Origin: Chionis minor
Taxonomy: Eukaryota > Chordata > Aves > Charadriiformes > Chionididae
Length of the DNA stretch: 64,000 nt
Direction of reading: 5' to 3'
Assembly: GCA_013398295.1 (NCBI GenBank)
Contig: VZSF01008499.1
Location: 710,899 to 774,898, forward strand
A program made the position numbers and the translations under genes. This document shows, one piece after another, positions 19,001 through 32,000 of this stretch (its first letter is position 1; each line of letters opens with the position of its first letter). Below the pieces are notes generated by a model. It saw nothing but the letters and a program-made list of their open reading frames with translations. It had not been told where the DNA came from and searched no databases.

Positions 19001-22000
19001 GAAAGCCTCTCTGCTTGTGGCAGGCTCTGCCAAGGCTCTGAGCCGCCTCTCGCCGCTGCCACCTCGTTTGCTCCATCCCCCTCCCTGAGGCACTGCCGCG
19101 TCAGCTGCCGGCTCCGCGAGGCAGCGGGGGGCAGTTATAAATGTATAATGAATGCTTTTACGGCTCCCCAGCAGGCAGGGTGCGTGCCGTTCACGAGCTG
19201 GTGCTGTGATGTTGTGTCCGGGGCAAGATGCCAGCAGCCTAATGGAGAGAGGGAAGTGCTGCGGAGGGCGGGAGTGGGGTGACACGGGTGGCGGGGGGCA
19301 GGTGGGAGTAGGGCTGGTGGCATGGCATCGGAGGCTGGGCATCCAGCAGCCCAGATGGAAAAAGTAGGCAGCCCAAAGATTCTACTTCGCCTGGAACTTA
19401 AACCCTATAGGAAATGGGAAAATTTACCTTTTTCTGCTAGAGCTTTTGCTCACAATGGGTGTGCAGCCCTGGAGGCAGGTCGGGGGCCGGTCACGGGAAG
19501 CACCCTGACACCCGTGCTATGGCAAGGGCGGTAGGGGATCCCACTTGCAGGCTTCATCAATCACCACCTCTAAAAAGTGCTATGTTCTCATGTGTTTAGA
19601 TAGAGGGAAATGCAGCCTATGACTTTTGATCTGTAGCTGGTTGCCCTTTTCCCAAAAACCTCATAATACTCATTTTACTCAAACTGTTGGATGGTTCAGC
19701 AGCTTCTTCTGGTTATGTCCAGGTACTTTCTATTCCTCAGCTTTTCCTTCAAGTCTCAGTATGTCTCTGTCTAGTCAGCAACGCCAGTCACAGCCCATTG
19801 AAATGAACAGGTTTGAATTTTCTTTACTTGTCCCATTTAAGGTTTGTCTCCAGCACTCGTTTTCCATGGAAATTCCTGTGAACTGATCTCATGGGCCACA
19901 GTAGAGCACGATACTGCTAGTGTCACCCTGGCTAGCCTGATGAATCTGCAGCAGGCTAAGTGCTAATGTTCAGGCACTGCATTTTCTCCTGGAGATTGGC
20001 CACGTTGGCTACTGACACCACTGCCAGAATTTGGGTAACAGAGGATCTTTCAGGTCACACTGGTGTGGTTGCTGAGCTTTGTTGAATGTAGCTCTTCAAT
20101 ACCTCACAGTATAAACAGTGTATAAATATCTGAAGTTCCCATTCTCCTCAACAGTCAAAGACTGTGTGTGATGGGTGGGGGAACAATACGTAAATGAATC
20201 TTTCAGAACCTGAGGCCTTTATGATGATCTTTGTGCAGTTAAAACCCTGTAAGAAAAACAGCAACATCTGCAGGATCCAGTGCAGGTTTGGAAATTAACC
20301 TCTGGTTTGGTCGTGACTCAGGGTTGAGAACCTACATTTGTCTAACATGGGGCATAACAGCTCTAACCACTTCCCACGGGACACTGGGAGGCTTTCTTTA
20401 ATGATACCTGTGCATCAAATGTATCATACCACCCGTGAATAGTAAGGGCTCTAGTTTATTCTGGGTATGGCTAGACATTTATACAAGTGAAATCTCTGCG
20501 AAGCTGAGATGCTTAACTCCTGAAAATCTTGCTTTGTTTTACTGAGCTGGGGTTCAGGATTCATAAAACAGGACAGATCTGTCCTTGAGCTGTTAGAATT
20601 TTAAGTGCGGCCATAACAACAATCCTTGCTGTTTCCCTTAAGTATTCCTCCTAGTAGTAAAGGGCAATCTAGGTCTCATACAAGAGCAACAAATAAGTGT
20701 GTGCTAATTCTCGGCTGCCTGTTTTGCTAAATGAGTAAGACTCACTTATTGCCCATGGAGTGTTTTACTGTGGCAACAGATTATCCATTTTTTTAAGGGA
20801 TAAATATTTAAAGTGATGAAAACAAAGTCTTGCCAGCCATGACTATAATACACCCTCCCCACAGTAAATCCTGTTCTGGCACATTTGGACTAAAGCTTAT
20901 TCAGAGGCATTTTCCCAAACTGGTAGGTTGGAAAAGGACATTCAGCCTATAATGAAGAGTGAAACCTGTACAAAACCCCACTGGCCAGTCTTGTCCTTGC
21001 TTTGTTTTTTCCCCATGAGTGGGGAGACAGTCCATGAGCTTGGGATGCCATCGCAGCTCTGTGATGTGGCCCCTTGGGACACCTTTATACGCACCCAATG
21101 GCACAGCTGTGCAGAAAACCAGGTCCAGAGGCATCGGATGCAGAGGCTCTGAGCCTAGGCTGTAGGCTGGCACACCATTTCCCTCCCTCGTAGCAATAAT
21201 TTCAAGTAGTACAGTCTTGCTAGTTAAAATTTTTTAGCAACTTCTGTTTTGGATCCATGCCCGTTTTATAATTTTACTTCTACATGTAGTTTACAGACTG
21301 GCAGCAAGGATTGCATATACAGGTAAAATTCTCCCTGCTCTCTCTCTTATCATTGCTTTAACCAGTGCACGTGATTTTTAAAAACAAGTATCTGCATAAG
21401 AAAAGGTGAAAGTGAATCATAAAGAGAACAGCATAAAGGATATTTGACTTGCAAATCAGTAGACAGGCCTTGGGAAACACTTAATGTACGCTTGCTACAT
21501 TAAGCCTTGAACTATTAATTCTGTTGTTTCCACCTATCATTGCCCTGATATTATTTGCACATAACCTCTCTTTCTAGTGATACTTGGCAAGCCAAAAAAC
21601 ATAGTTTGCCCTTGAAAATCGGGGGTCATTATCATGAGCCCTTGCTTTAGATAGGTTACAAATGCATAACCATTCGCGAAGAGCATTTGTCTATTGCGGT
21701 GTTCCTACATTTTATTGATTCTCATGAGGAATAGAAACTCTAAGCAGGTTGTAATTTTTGCTGCAGTGAAATTTAACAGCTTGATGCACTACCATCTGCT
21801 TAAGAGAAAATAAGTATCAAGCTGATGTTAGGGTTTAATGCTATAATACTTCAAATTGTACAGCCATACTGATGGCAGGTTTTTGGGGAGTTAAATTTTG
21901 GCAACAGCGACTGGAAGAAGAGAGATAAAGTGCTTTTGTTGGATGGATGATTCATTCTTTCTGGTCTGATGTAGGCAACGATGGAGTCCAAAGGAGGCAA

Positions 22001-23934
22001 GGGGTCGTACCCCATCACAGGCTGCGAGGTCACCTCCAGAGGCAGAGCTGCCATCTTTGGGGAGATTGATCCCTTTTGGAGGTGCTGTATGACAGCAAGA
22101 CCGGACAGAATTATTTGGTTTCTTAAGTGGGAAAGACAAGAAATTTGGTACATCAGAAGAAAGCAAACCAGAGCATGCTTGACAACATAGCAGAAGAGGT
22201 AAGGTGAAAATGAGCATGTTGGCTTTGTCTGCTGAAGGCAAGATTGTGAGCAAGGACAGTACCTGGTGGACTATGAAATCAAACTGCCAGGAGCTGTTGA
22301 TACAACTGTACCATGGCTGCTGCTCTGAAACTGCTGCTGCCTTCCCAAGACCATCCTCATTCACCTTGTGCTTTCAACTAAATCTCTATTATGTGTTTTC
22401 CGGGAATGGGAGCCTTCTGTAGCAAGTCATCTTTTCGTTTGCTTGTGCAGTATCCAGCACCATGTTCAAAGCCGCTAATGTTTCTACAAATGATAAATTT
22501 AATAATGACAGTACTGATTGCTTTTATTTTCTCCCTGGTATCCTGTCTTTCACGGTGAGAGCAAAAAATGTTTAATTAAAAGCCTGAATGTCTTCATTTT
22601 GCTCCCCGAGCTTTTGCAATTTAAATCTTTCCTGCTTCTGTTTCAATCAAGGACAACATTCTCCTTCAGAGGCAGGCGATTTAAGCAATAAAAAGAGTAT
22701 CAGCAAGGGTCTGCTTAGACAAAAGTCAAATCTGGGAAGTTTAGAAATTTATCTGAAGGGGCTAGTTATTGGCTGAGTTAACTGCTGCGCACATTTTGCT
22801 GTCAGTGAAAAGGTATTTCTGGGATGGGGAGGGAAGAGTAGATACCATCCTGCCTGTGTCAGGGAGTGGAACTCGCAATCCCCAGGGCTCAGAAGCCTTT
22901 CAGGACAGCAGCCCTTATTGTGCCCACCTGCAAGGTTTCATGAGCAGCCCGTTAGACTAGGTGCTAAATCACCTCTGCACATCCTCATTATATTTCAATA
23001 TTAGAAGTGCTAAGAAGCATATAGGAATTCAGGGTAGCCAAGAAAGCTTTTTCACAAAATGTCATTTATTCTCCATGATTCCACAGATGCTTCTTCAAGA
23101 AAGTGAAATAGATCGAGGAAGACTTGATTATTTTCCCTTCCTCTAATTTTTTTTCCTCTTATTTTTCCTTAATTACTTCGTTGGCAGCATATGGGAATGG
23201 CTCCCCAGTGTACTACACCATGTTAAAAGGCACAAAAGAAAATACAAGTCAACCATGATATTATTGTTAATACCTATGCTACACCTGGGCACTAAAACAG
23301 TTAAATGGTGGAACATCCTGCTTCACCTGTTGAGAGTTAATGATGCTTGAAAACAATGTTATCCTCCTATCATTTGTTATCACCAAGGACTGGACATCCC
23401 AGTTTTTATTCATGAAAATTAATATATATTCATTCTATATTTCTATTGATGAAAAATGACTAACCTATAATGGGACTTCTCGCTTCTTCTTCAAATGAAG
23501 GTTTAATAAGAAAACTTTCAACTGTTCTAGCCTGAATCTACCCAGAGATAAAAGCATCACAGAAAAAGACTATTCATAAACGAAATAGTAGTAAAAAAGA
23601 AAAATACCTTGTGATACCAACGGCTTTTATTAGCACTTTTCTTGTGTTTTGAGTGTAGGTGCTAAAACAATGTGCTGTCTTGAGAACATGGCTTAACTGC
23701 CTGAATAGTCTGCTAACACGAGCGGTCTTCTCCATGCCCCAGGCTGAAATAACAAGGTAAGAGTTTTGCAATTAGTTTATTGTCCATTTGGGGGCAATCT
23801 AGCCAACAAATGTTACTAACATTTTTAAAAAAGTTCTTTTAAAGCCAACAGTTCAGTAGAAATCTGAAGGTGGAAGTTTAGATGACCTGAGACTTGAGCT
23901 TAGTTATGGCATGGTTACAGGGATGAACTAGTTT
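16100..23934. other. Intergenic region, no supportable gene
   Basis: No coding region with recognisable motifs. A GC-richer patch at about 18990-19330 contains CpG dinucleotides and a TATAAA-like sequence near 19135, but no attached exon could be recognised. Frames such as 21891-22364 (minus) are open by chance as far as I can tell. Confidence 0.55.
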
Positions 23935-25125
23935 GGGTTGTGAAAGCTGATGTCCGCTTGGCTGCCATGACTCGAGGCTGTGATGCTTTCAGTCCTGTAA
24001 GAAGCAGCAAGATAAACAGTAGAACCACAACCTTGGCCTTCAGGAGAGAAGATGATGGCTTTTTCAGGGATCTGTTTGACAGGATGTCACAGGAGACCAC
24101 CCTGGAAGGCAAAGGCACCCAGGAGAGTTGGTTGACCTTCAAGAACATCCTTGTCAGAGCACAAGAACAGTCCATTCTGACATGTGGGTAGTTGAGCACA
24201 TGTGGCAGATGGCCAGCGTACATGAACGGGGCTCTCCTGCCCAAGTTCAGACAGTAAACAAGCACACACATGGTGGAGAGTACTTGCCACCCAGGAGCAA
24301 CATAGAGACATTACCTGAGTGAGCATGGAGTGATTTAGTAAAGCCAAAGCTCAGCAGGAGTTAAAGCTCATACAGAATTTGAAGGGCAACAAGAGGGGCT
24401 TCTATAAGGACATTTGACAGTGAAAGAAAAATGTGGTCCTGCCATTCAGGGAGGCAGGTGACTTAGTGACACAGGATGTGGAAAAAGCTGAGGTACATGA
24501 TGCGTTTTTTTTTGGTTTTTTTTGTTTTTTTTTTTTTTTTTTACTGGTGAGCTCTGTCCTTGGCATAGGTGTTTCTGAGGGAGCTCGAGAAGATGGAAAC
24601 CTTGAAGTTCAACAAAGGCAGAGTAAGTCCTGCATCTAGGGCCAGATAACTCCATGTGACAGTACAGACGGAGCCTCAACTGGGTAGAAAGGAGCTCTGC
24701 AGGAAAGGACCTCGGGGTACCAGAGGACAAGAAGTGGAACATAAGTCAGCCACAGGCTCTTACAGCAAAGAATGCCAACAGCATTATGGGCTGTATTTGC
24801 AAGTGTATGCGGCAGGTTGGCGGAAGCGATTGTTGCCCTCTGTCTGGCACATCTGAGACTGCACCTGGGGGTGAGCGTGCAGCTGGAGCACCATGTTCAC
24901 TTCAGTTTGGGGCTCCCCTGTGCAAGGAAAGATACGGACATACTCAAGCAAGTCCAGCTCTTGACTTGCCACCAAGGCTGCCATCAGCGTTGGCAACCCC
25001 AGCTAGCGCATCCCTGTTAGTCAGACTCAAGTGACTCAGTTCAACACACAATTAACTGCGTGAAACTCAGCAGTCCATGACACGCACATCAGGTAGGATG
25101 ATCTAATGGCCCTTCTATTTTGTGA
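23935..25125 (+). mobile_element. Old CR1 LINE fragment (ORF2 endonuclease-RT region to 3' end)
   Basis: Several frames read decayed CR1 ORF2 protein. 23940-24191 contains RTTTLAFRREDDGFFRDLFD and the QESWLTFKNIL-type stretch that links endonuclease and reverse transcriptase. 24656-25020 contains the ELCRKGPRG-like and ANSIMGCICK-like stretches of the RT C-terminal half, spread over more than one frame. The middle holds a T-rich low-complexity tract at about 24506-24541. The end near 25095-25125 (gatgatctaatggcccttctat) resembles a CR1 3' UTR. It has many stops and frameshifts and is not active. Confidence 0.75.
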
Positions 25126-28100
25126 ATATGAAAGAAAGCAAAGATACGACAGAGAACAGTGCACAATCTTTCTTACCCAGAATGAGAGAATTGGAATAGA
25201 AAATTATTTATCCTTAGTGTAATCCTATCTCCTAGTTTAGTTTATTTATATAAATTTCTCTCTGCAAAGAGACAGTTCCTGAGAAAGAGGGGTGAGGCAT
25301 CTTGCCATGTGCCTACATCACGGCTGGACAGCACTGGGTGATCAGCGCTTCACTTTTTGGCAGGTCTGTATGTAGCACATATAGTGTTTGTTTAACTGGG
25401 TCATCAACCTGTCCCTTTCGTGCACCAATACAACAACTTAATGCCTGAAAGAAATACTGCAGAAAAAATGAGATACTGGTCATCTTCCCGGTCATTATTT
25501 TGAAGCCCCCATGTTCCTTAAGTTTTGATTTGCATTGGTGTGGCAGCAAGCAAACCTGAGCTGTTGCCTGTGAGCCGTAGTGCCAGAAGCTCTGACTTCA
25601 GTGGGATACAATTCCCTGTCCATTTGTCATATTAACAATGAGGAAAGAATAGCTTGTCCTTAGGGACACCACTTAGTTCATTTACATGCATTAAAGCTTT
25701 AAATAAAGATCTGTATCCCAGGATCTGATGAAAACATTGAGGAAATGAAACCAAAAATATATTTTATTAAGTACAAAAATATTTTCTTTCTGTCACCAAT
25801 AAACATATTAAACAGGATTTACAGATACACGTACTTTTTTATAAATTAATGTACATATGTTCACATTTCTCAGCTTAATTTTTTCTACAATGTTTGCATC
25901 ATGCTGTAACATGTCCAACTTTTTACAATGCAAAATTAGGCAAAGCTCTCAAAATTTTATTATAAAAGTTAAACACAGTTGTAGCAACTGTTTTTCCACA
26001 TCTATAGATCTTCAGCACCTTTTTCTAATTGAAAAGTGGTGAATTTATATGAGTGTTGTGTACATCACTCCTCTGAAAGATGTCACCAACAGCTTCCCAC
26101 TTCAATCATGTGCCAAAAATCTGCTGTCCAATCATGTGAAGCCTGGTAACAATCTGGATTTGCTGGATCTCTCCAACAACCCAAGGTGCACAATTCCCTC
26201 ACTGGAAACTCCCATGGTAATGCAAGGTACCGCCAACGCTGCCGTGCAGGAAGCTCAGCGTGGGTACTACTATGAAGACAGCATGCAAGAAAAGCCACCA
26301 GTGGTCTAGGAACACAGCCAGACCCCAGTGGCTCTGCCAGAGCCGACTGCAGGCTGCTTCTGAAAGCTCCAGCCAGCACTCCACCCCCTCTCCCTGCCCT
26401 CTCCCCTTCTTGACCTGTGTCTTCCTCCGCTCAAATGAAAAGCAGCAAGCTCAGCATGAACCGGTACAAATGCTGCCCTATCTGGAATTTCAGCATTTGA
26501 GTGATGACTCTTTGTACAAATTGAGTCTCACAGAAGGGGCAAAAAGGTCACTACTGTCATTAAGGTGCACCAGAAGACATCAAGCGTGCATTACCTGCAG
26601 GCTGCGTATAATCAAAGGACAGGTGTCGTAAAGGTCCCTAGCTTCTCTGTAAACTCCATAGTGGAATAAAACCTGTTCCAGCCACAACATTTCTGGGTGA
26701 GCAGCCCGGTGACAAAAGGCTAGAAACGAATTAAAGAATAAAAGCCAGGTTTAGTACTACTGTCTTTTCAGGCAGAACTAGAAGCAAGAGGCAGGACAAG
26801 CAGAGACCTGCTCAAAAGTCCCAATACATAGCAGGGCTACCATGAATGAGATTCATGCAAGGCTACTGGAAGTCGAGACATGCAGTGCAAAATACCATGC
26901 AATACAGTCAAGCCTGATCCTGCAATAAATTTATTTCATAACCTAGATGCAGCTGTATCAAACCTGCAACCGCTCCTCACAATGGATCAAAGCTGATCTG
27001 TCAGACGGTTTGGCCATACAGAAATCCAGCGCAACTACTAGTGAAACCTCATCATTATTCTCAAGATTAGCAAATACTTCTTGACACTGCCAACAGATTA
27101 TATGCAACAGAAATAGTGTAGATCTTACAAGCCTTCTTCTACATTTGTTTGTTGATAGAAATTCAGTTAATTGTGATAACTATACATCTACCTACTATTC
27201 TAACAAATACATCTTACTTTTTGCTTTCTAGCACCCACTTCTGCCTCTCATAAACCTTGCAGAAGGTCTGAATTATGAATTCACAGAACTAGACTTCATA
27301 CTAACAATAAAGAACAGGACCATATTCAACAACGAGACAGAATAGATATCCTGATTTCACCTCTACATACATACCAGCAATAAATTTTACCTGTACAGCA
27401 TTCTGGCAACAGAGGCTATTACGGCCAAAACAAACTTCTCTAAATCCTCAACAGCTCTCACTGAAACATAAAAAAGCAAGCAAAAAACATCAGGAAGCTA
27501 AAGAAATTGATCTGGTTGCCAGTCTTGTGGTTTTTCTTTTCTGAGGAGATGACCCAGTGTTGCATGAAATGCAGAATTAATGAGTATCTCAGTGATTTAT
27601 GAACAGCACAGGACTTGAGTTAAAAAGGCAAGTCAACTCAAATGCTCCTTTGACTTCCCAAGGAGGCTGTCAGTCTAAACAGGAGCAAGATTCTCATTTG
27701 AGAAAATACATCTATAATTTAAAGACCAGCTTTTTTTAATTCTTGGTTGGTGATGTTGTTTTTCTTTCTTTTTTTTAGAGTATACACTTGAGGAGCAAAT
27801 CTGTTCTAGAGTGATTATTAAAATTCAAATAAGAAAATGCAAACATAAGTAACAGCTTCGATTTAGACAGGAGGCAAACAAGAGAGCTGAATATCTCTAA
27901 AGGTATGTAGTCTTGCCATTGTTTTCAAAATAGTGAGGCAAATAGCCACAGAAAACCTCAGAAAACAGAAGAAATTTTAATAATTTACTACAGCAACTAG
28001 CTCATTAGCAATGATAAGAGCATGTTTGGGAAGGATTCACTTGATCATGTAAAAAACACCACAGAAGCTTCTAAATGAAGTTCAAAACCCCTAATTTTCA

Positions 28101-28306
28101 GTTTCTAAGGTTGCCTCATAAGAGTACCACTGTTTGGCTCTTGCAGCATTTATGTAAGATTTTATGTGAACTGCAAAACATGCCTCTAAAACTGAAGTTT
28201 CCTGTAGGAAGCAGGAAATCTATGGAATGTATATGAAGAGCTGAAATGGAATTAATAGCTACAGTCTGCCTTAGTCCAGGATCATTTCACATTACATGGA
28301 TTCCAA
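25126..28306. other. Intergenic region downstream of MAP9
   Basis: AT-rich DNA with no supportable gene or repeat. The frames at 26049-26309 and 26260-26631 have no recognisable motif. MAP9 transcripts, which run leftward, may extend into the right end of this stretch. Confidence 0.5.
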
Positions 28307-28623
28307 TTTATTTTTTTTGTACCATCATATGGCTGAATGGTTTTGGCCCCATGAAATCCTGTTTCTGCTTGATGCAGTATTAATTTAAAAGCTGGTTTTA
28401 TATTTCATAATGTAACAATCTAAGAATTATATTATCTTCTCTGTAGCTTGTCTCTTCATGTATGAGAATGACACCCCCTAACCATACTGCTTAGCCTTTT
28501 GTCTTCTATCACAACAGAGCCAACGTCTGTTTGCCATCACCCTCTCCCTTCACAAAACATTTCTTCCAGACTTAACCCCCCAGCATTGTGGCCTAGTAAC
28601 TTAAAAATAACCATTGTGCTACT

Positions 28624-28629
28624 TTTATT
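28624..28629 (-). terminator. Candidate MAP9 polyadenylation signal
   Basis: TTTATT on the plus strand, so AATAAA on the gene's strand, about 290 bases after the MAP9 stop codon. A second AATAAA lies at 28307-28312. Which one is used cannot be told from sequence. Confidence 0.4.
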
Positions 28630-28919
28630 GGGTGAAAAAAGTGCCAGTCCAGCCTTATGTATCCTGAATATACACATTCACCAAAAAGGAATGAAGCAAC
28701 ACAGGATTTAGCAAAACTAAGTAGAATGTGGAATTACAAAAAATTCTAAAGCAATGGAAAGGGACAACTGATCTATTTATCTCCAGAGAGAAGATAAACC
28801 AAAAAGAAAGGATGCAATGTCTATTATGGATTCAGTGAAAATCAGCTATTATTGAAATAATGACTAGCCCTTGTCAGAACTTTGTGGATCATCTCTTCTC
28901 ACAGAAAGCAACAGACTGC

Positions 28920-29042
28920 TCAGTAATTCATTGAATACGTGACTTTTCCAGGTGGACTCCAGGGAGAAGGTGCTTCATCCCCCTGGACAGCTTGCAACTT
29001 CTTTTGTTTCTTCTCAAGCTGCTCTCTCTTCTCTTTCTTTTC
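28920..29042 (-). CDS. MAP9: MAP9 last coding exon
   Basis: Acceptor ttttattctcag on the minus strand before 29042; TGA stop at 28920-28922. It encodes 40 residues: a Lys/Glu coiled-coil end, then [11 protein letters not shown] and the tail VTYSMNY. The PWSPP core is conserved with human MAP9. The human RHS site (Ser625) aligns with Leu-Gln-Ala here. Confidence 0.92.
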   Translation of the reverse strand, partial: EKKEKREQLEKKQKKLQAVQGDEAPSPWSPPGKVTYSMNY

Positions 29043-32000
29043 CTGAGAATAAAAAGATGTGTCAAAAAAACCAGATCAAAAAGCAACAAAAAACCCAAAG
29101 GAAAAGTCAACTCCACCAACAGAAAAGTTACAATTATTTTTACATCTTTCTTGTATAAAAGAAGTTAACACGCGATGGAGATTTGCCTTTTGGAGCTTAG
29201 CACATCCCTCTTAGGGTTTCAGTCACACACACTGCACAATGCAACACAAAAGGCTGTGACATTTGAGGTACAAATTTTCCTTGTATCACACTTGCAGTTT
29301 TGTGGTGCGTACTTAAGCACACCACTTAATGACTTCAAGTAGTTTCTTGTCTTGGTGGAACCAAGGTTGACGTTATGGACCAGAGCATAACTTATAGTGC
29401 CCCACTTGACAAATGGGTAAAAGGTCCTCGAGCAGGTGGCTTTCTGGCACACGAACAGTGCCTTCACTCCTCGGACCAACAACTGGCATCATGAGTAGTA
29501 AAGATGCAATGTGGATATGCGGGCTTAAAACCATCAATTGTGCCACATCCGACCTTGGTCTTTCTCCTTTTGCAGCCTATCAGCCAGTATTTTGAAGCAC
29601 CAAAACAGTTTCATATTTTCACATGTATGAACTGCATTGCAGTGGATGTACTGTTCCTTGAAGACAGCCGTAAGATAACTGGCACTCTCAGATAACCCAA
29701 GATCCTATCCCTCTGAGGAACACCGTGTATCCTGCGAATTCCCAAGATCGTAGCAGTGTTTGCCTGTTATACATAAGTGAGAGGAAATAAAGTAAGGTAA
29801 CCACAACTAAGGGAGTAGGTTGGTAAATGGGGTTAGAAGTGCTATTGTAAAAAAATGGACCTTGAGTGGAAGTTTCCTCTTGCTTTACACATACGCAGTT
29901 ATCAAACTGTACTAATGCTAGCTATACATGCGATACGTACAAACATTTAAAAAAGCATAACATGCACTGAAACATCAACCCTATTAATATGATTTTAATC
30001 CGTGCCCTTTAGGTCCTCTTCAACATAAATCTGAAGATCCAGTTCAGTTAGAGATGTCTGGTCTGGCTAAATAAACACACAATTTCACATTGTTACTAGT
30101 AAAGCTGATTAAAAGCAAGACAGGTTTTGCATGGAGAAGTAATGCCCTTTACTAAAACAAGCGATACGAAAGTTCATGACAGTTAGTATAATAAAAAATA
30201 TTCTCTCTCTGTACAAACTGTATCTTTCTGATTATATAGAGTAATTGAGACAAACTGGGCTTGTAGCATTATGAGATTCTGGCTCTTCTCTGTCATCCTA
30301 CACTTCTGCCTTCTTTCTCCTTCAATAGAGATCTTCCTCGGATGAATACAACTAGTGCTTTTGGATCTTTACAACAAGTTCAAGATATTTTTTTCAGGAA
30401 TTCATAAAGGGAAGTGGTCAGTACCCTAAAGGCAAAGGAGTCTGCATTATCAGTGATATCTTTCAAGAAAGATGACAAGATACGCGCAAGCAGTACAGAT
30501 GAGCTTGGGAAGAATGTGCTCTGTAATGGAACACACATATGATTCATGATCCTATTTTGTGGTATTTGCACTTATCCAGCATATTTATTTTTATAAAAAT
30601 TATATTATACAAATCTTAGAATCTGAATCTGTATTTGACATTCAAAGACACGTCAAGACAGATAACAAAACTCATTTAAAATAGAACTTATTGCAGCAGT
30701 GTTGGCAATTATTTGAGAAATACAGTGTGAAAATGTGCATACTTTCATTTCTAAAGCACTCTTTACTGAATACATGTTGCATAAGAGACTCACGTATGAA
30801 AAACCCAAACCAAAGGCAATGCATATACCCAGGAAGGGTATGAAAGTTGCTTTAGATTTTTTAATCATGTCTCAGTTTTGAACGCTTGGGTTTGAAGATC
30901 CAACTTTCATGAATGAATCCCAGTACCAAGGAAAAAGCATTGAGTTAATTTAACTGGTTTTTAAAAGACTAAATTTGACATACTGGCTTCTGCCCTGCCT
31001 TCAACACACACAAAGCTTTTTATGTTCTAGTCCTAGCCACAGTTCACAGTCTCACAAGACATAACTGATATAAATCTTCCCTAAAATAATAAATGAGATG
31101 TCATTTGCACTAACAGGAAAAGAGTAACAGAAATAGTGAAGGATGAAAACAATAACTATAGTTTATCATACGCTGGATCAGCTCAACTGTATGACTTGAT
31201 TTCTCTGTGGAAGCTTCCTACTCAATAGCTTAGTAAGATGAATACATTTTTCACTTACAAAATTCTGGGAAGATCACATTCTTTAGCAGTATGACTGCCA
31301 CATAATTGAATTTTAGATAGTACAGCAGCCTTACAACATTTAAGAGGAATAACAATAACAGACTTGTTTCTAAAATATCGCAATGCCAGGAGATTAAAAT
31401 TCCAATTTAAAAAGTATTTTCAGATAGATCTTATTAAACCACATGAAATGAATAACCCACGTCAGCTGTTTCCAACCCAGAAAAGCAACAAATCCATGAG
31501 ACTCATCGAGTACATCATTTCCTGATGGTTTTAAACTGCTTTAGAATGCCAAAAATAGGTGCTGAGCATGCTCTACCTCAAGGTAAAATTTCAAACTTGT
31601 TCTAGGGCATTTAACCTTACTATGTTGATCTTCAAGAATTATTTGAGAGCAGCCTTACTTCTCATCAGCTCATATTTGGTTAATGTTTACCACATAAAAT
31701 GGAGAACATACATCTGGGATGCTCACTTTTCTCTACAGGAAACAGGTATCAAGATTACTATCTCAAAAATAATGGAAACTAAACTGACCCGTTGTTATAA
31801 AATTCCTACATGATTCTTCTTCACATTCTACTACTCAGAATAGGTGTATGTTACTGACAAGTGTCAGACACTGGTGGTATGCATTAAGTAAAAAATGATC
31901 ATTTATCAAGCATAAAATCTAGGTTGGCTTGAAGAGTTCCTGGTGAGTAGCAAGAGGCAAATACTATGAAACAAACAAAAAAATCAGAAGCTTAAATTTC

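Noticed and set aside
21891..22364. 157-codon minus-strand frame
   Set aside because: Cys- and Ser-rich without pattern; overlapping frames on both strands; no recognised family.
29219..29740. Possible processed pseudogene on the minus strand
   Set aside because: Composition is gene-like, but three frames gave no protein family I recognise, and no poly-A tail or target duplication is visible.
30380..30571. Exon-like minus-strand frame ([14 protein letters not shown])
   Set aside because: No matching acceptor and donor pair was seen, and MAP9 phases are complete without it.
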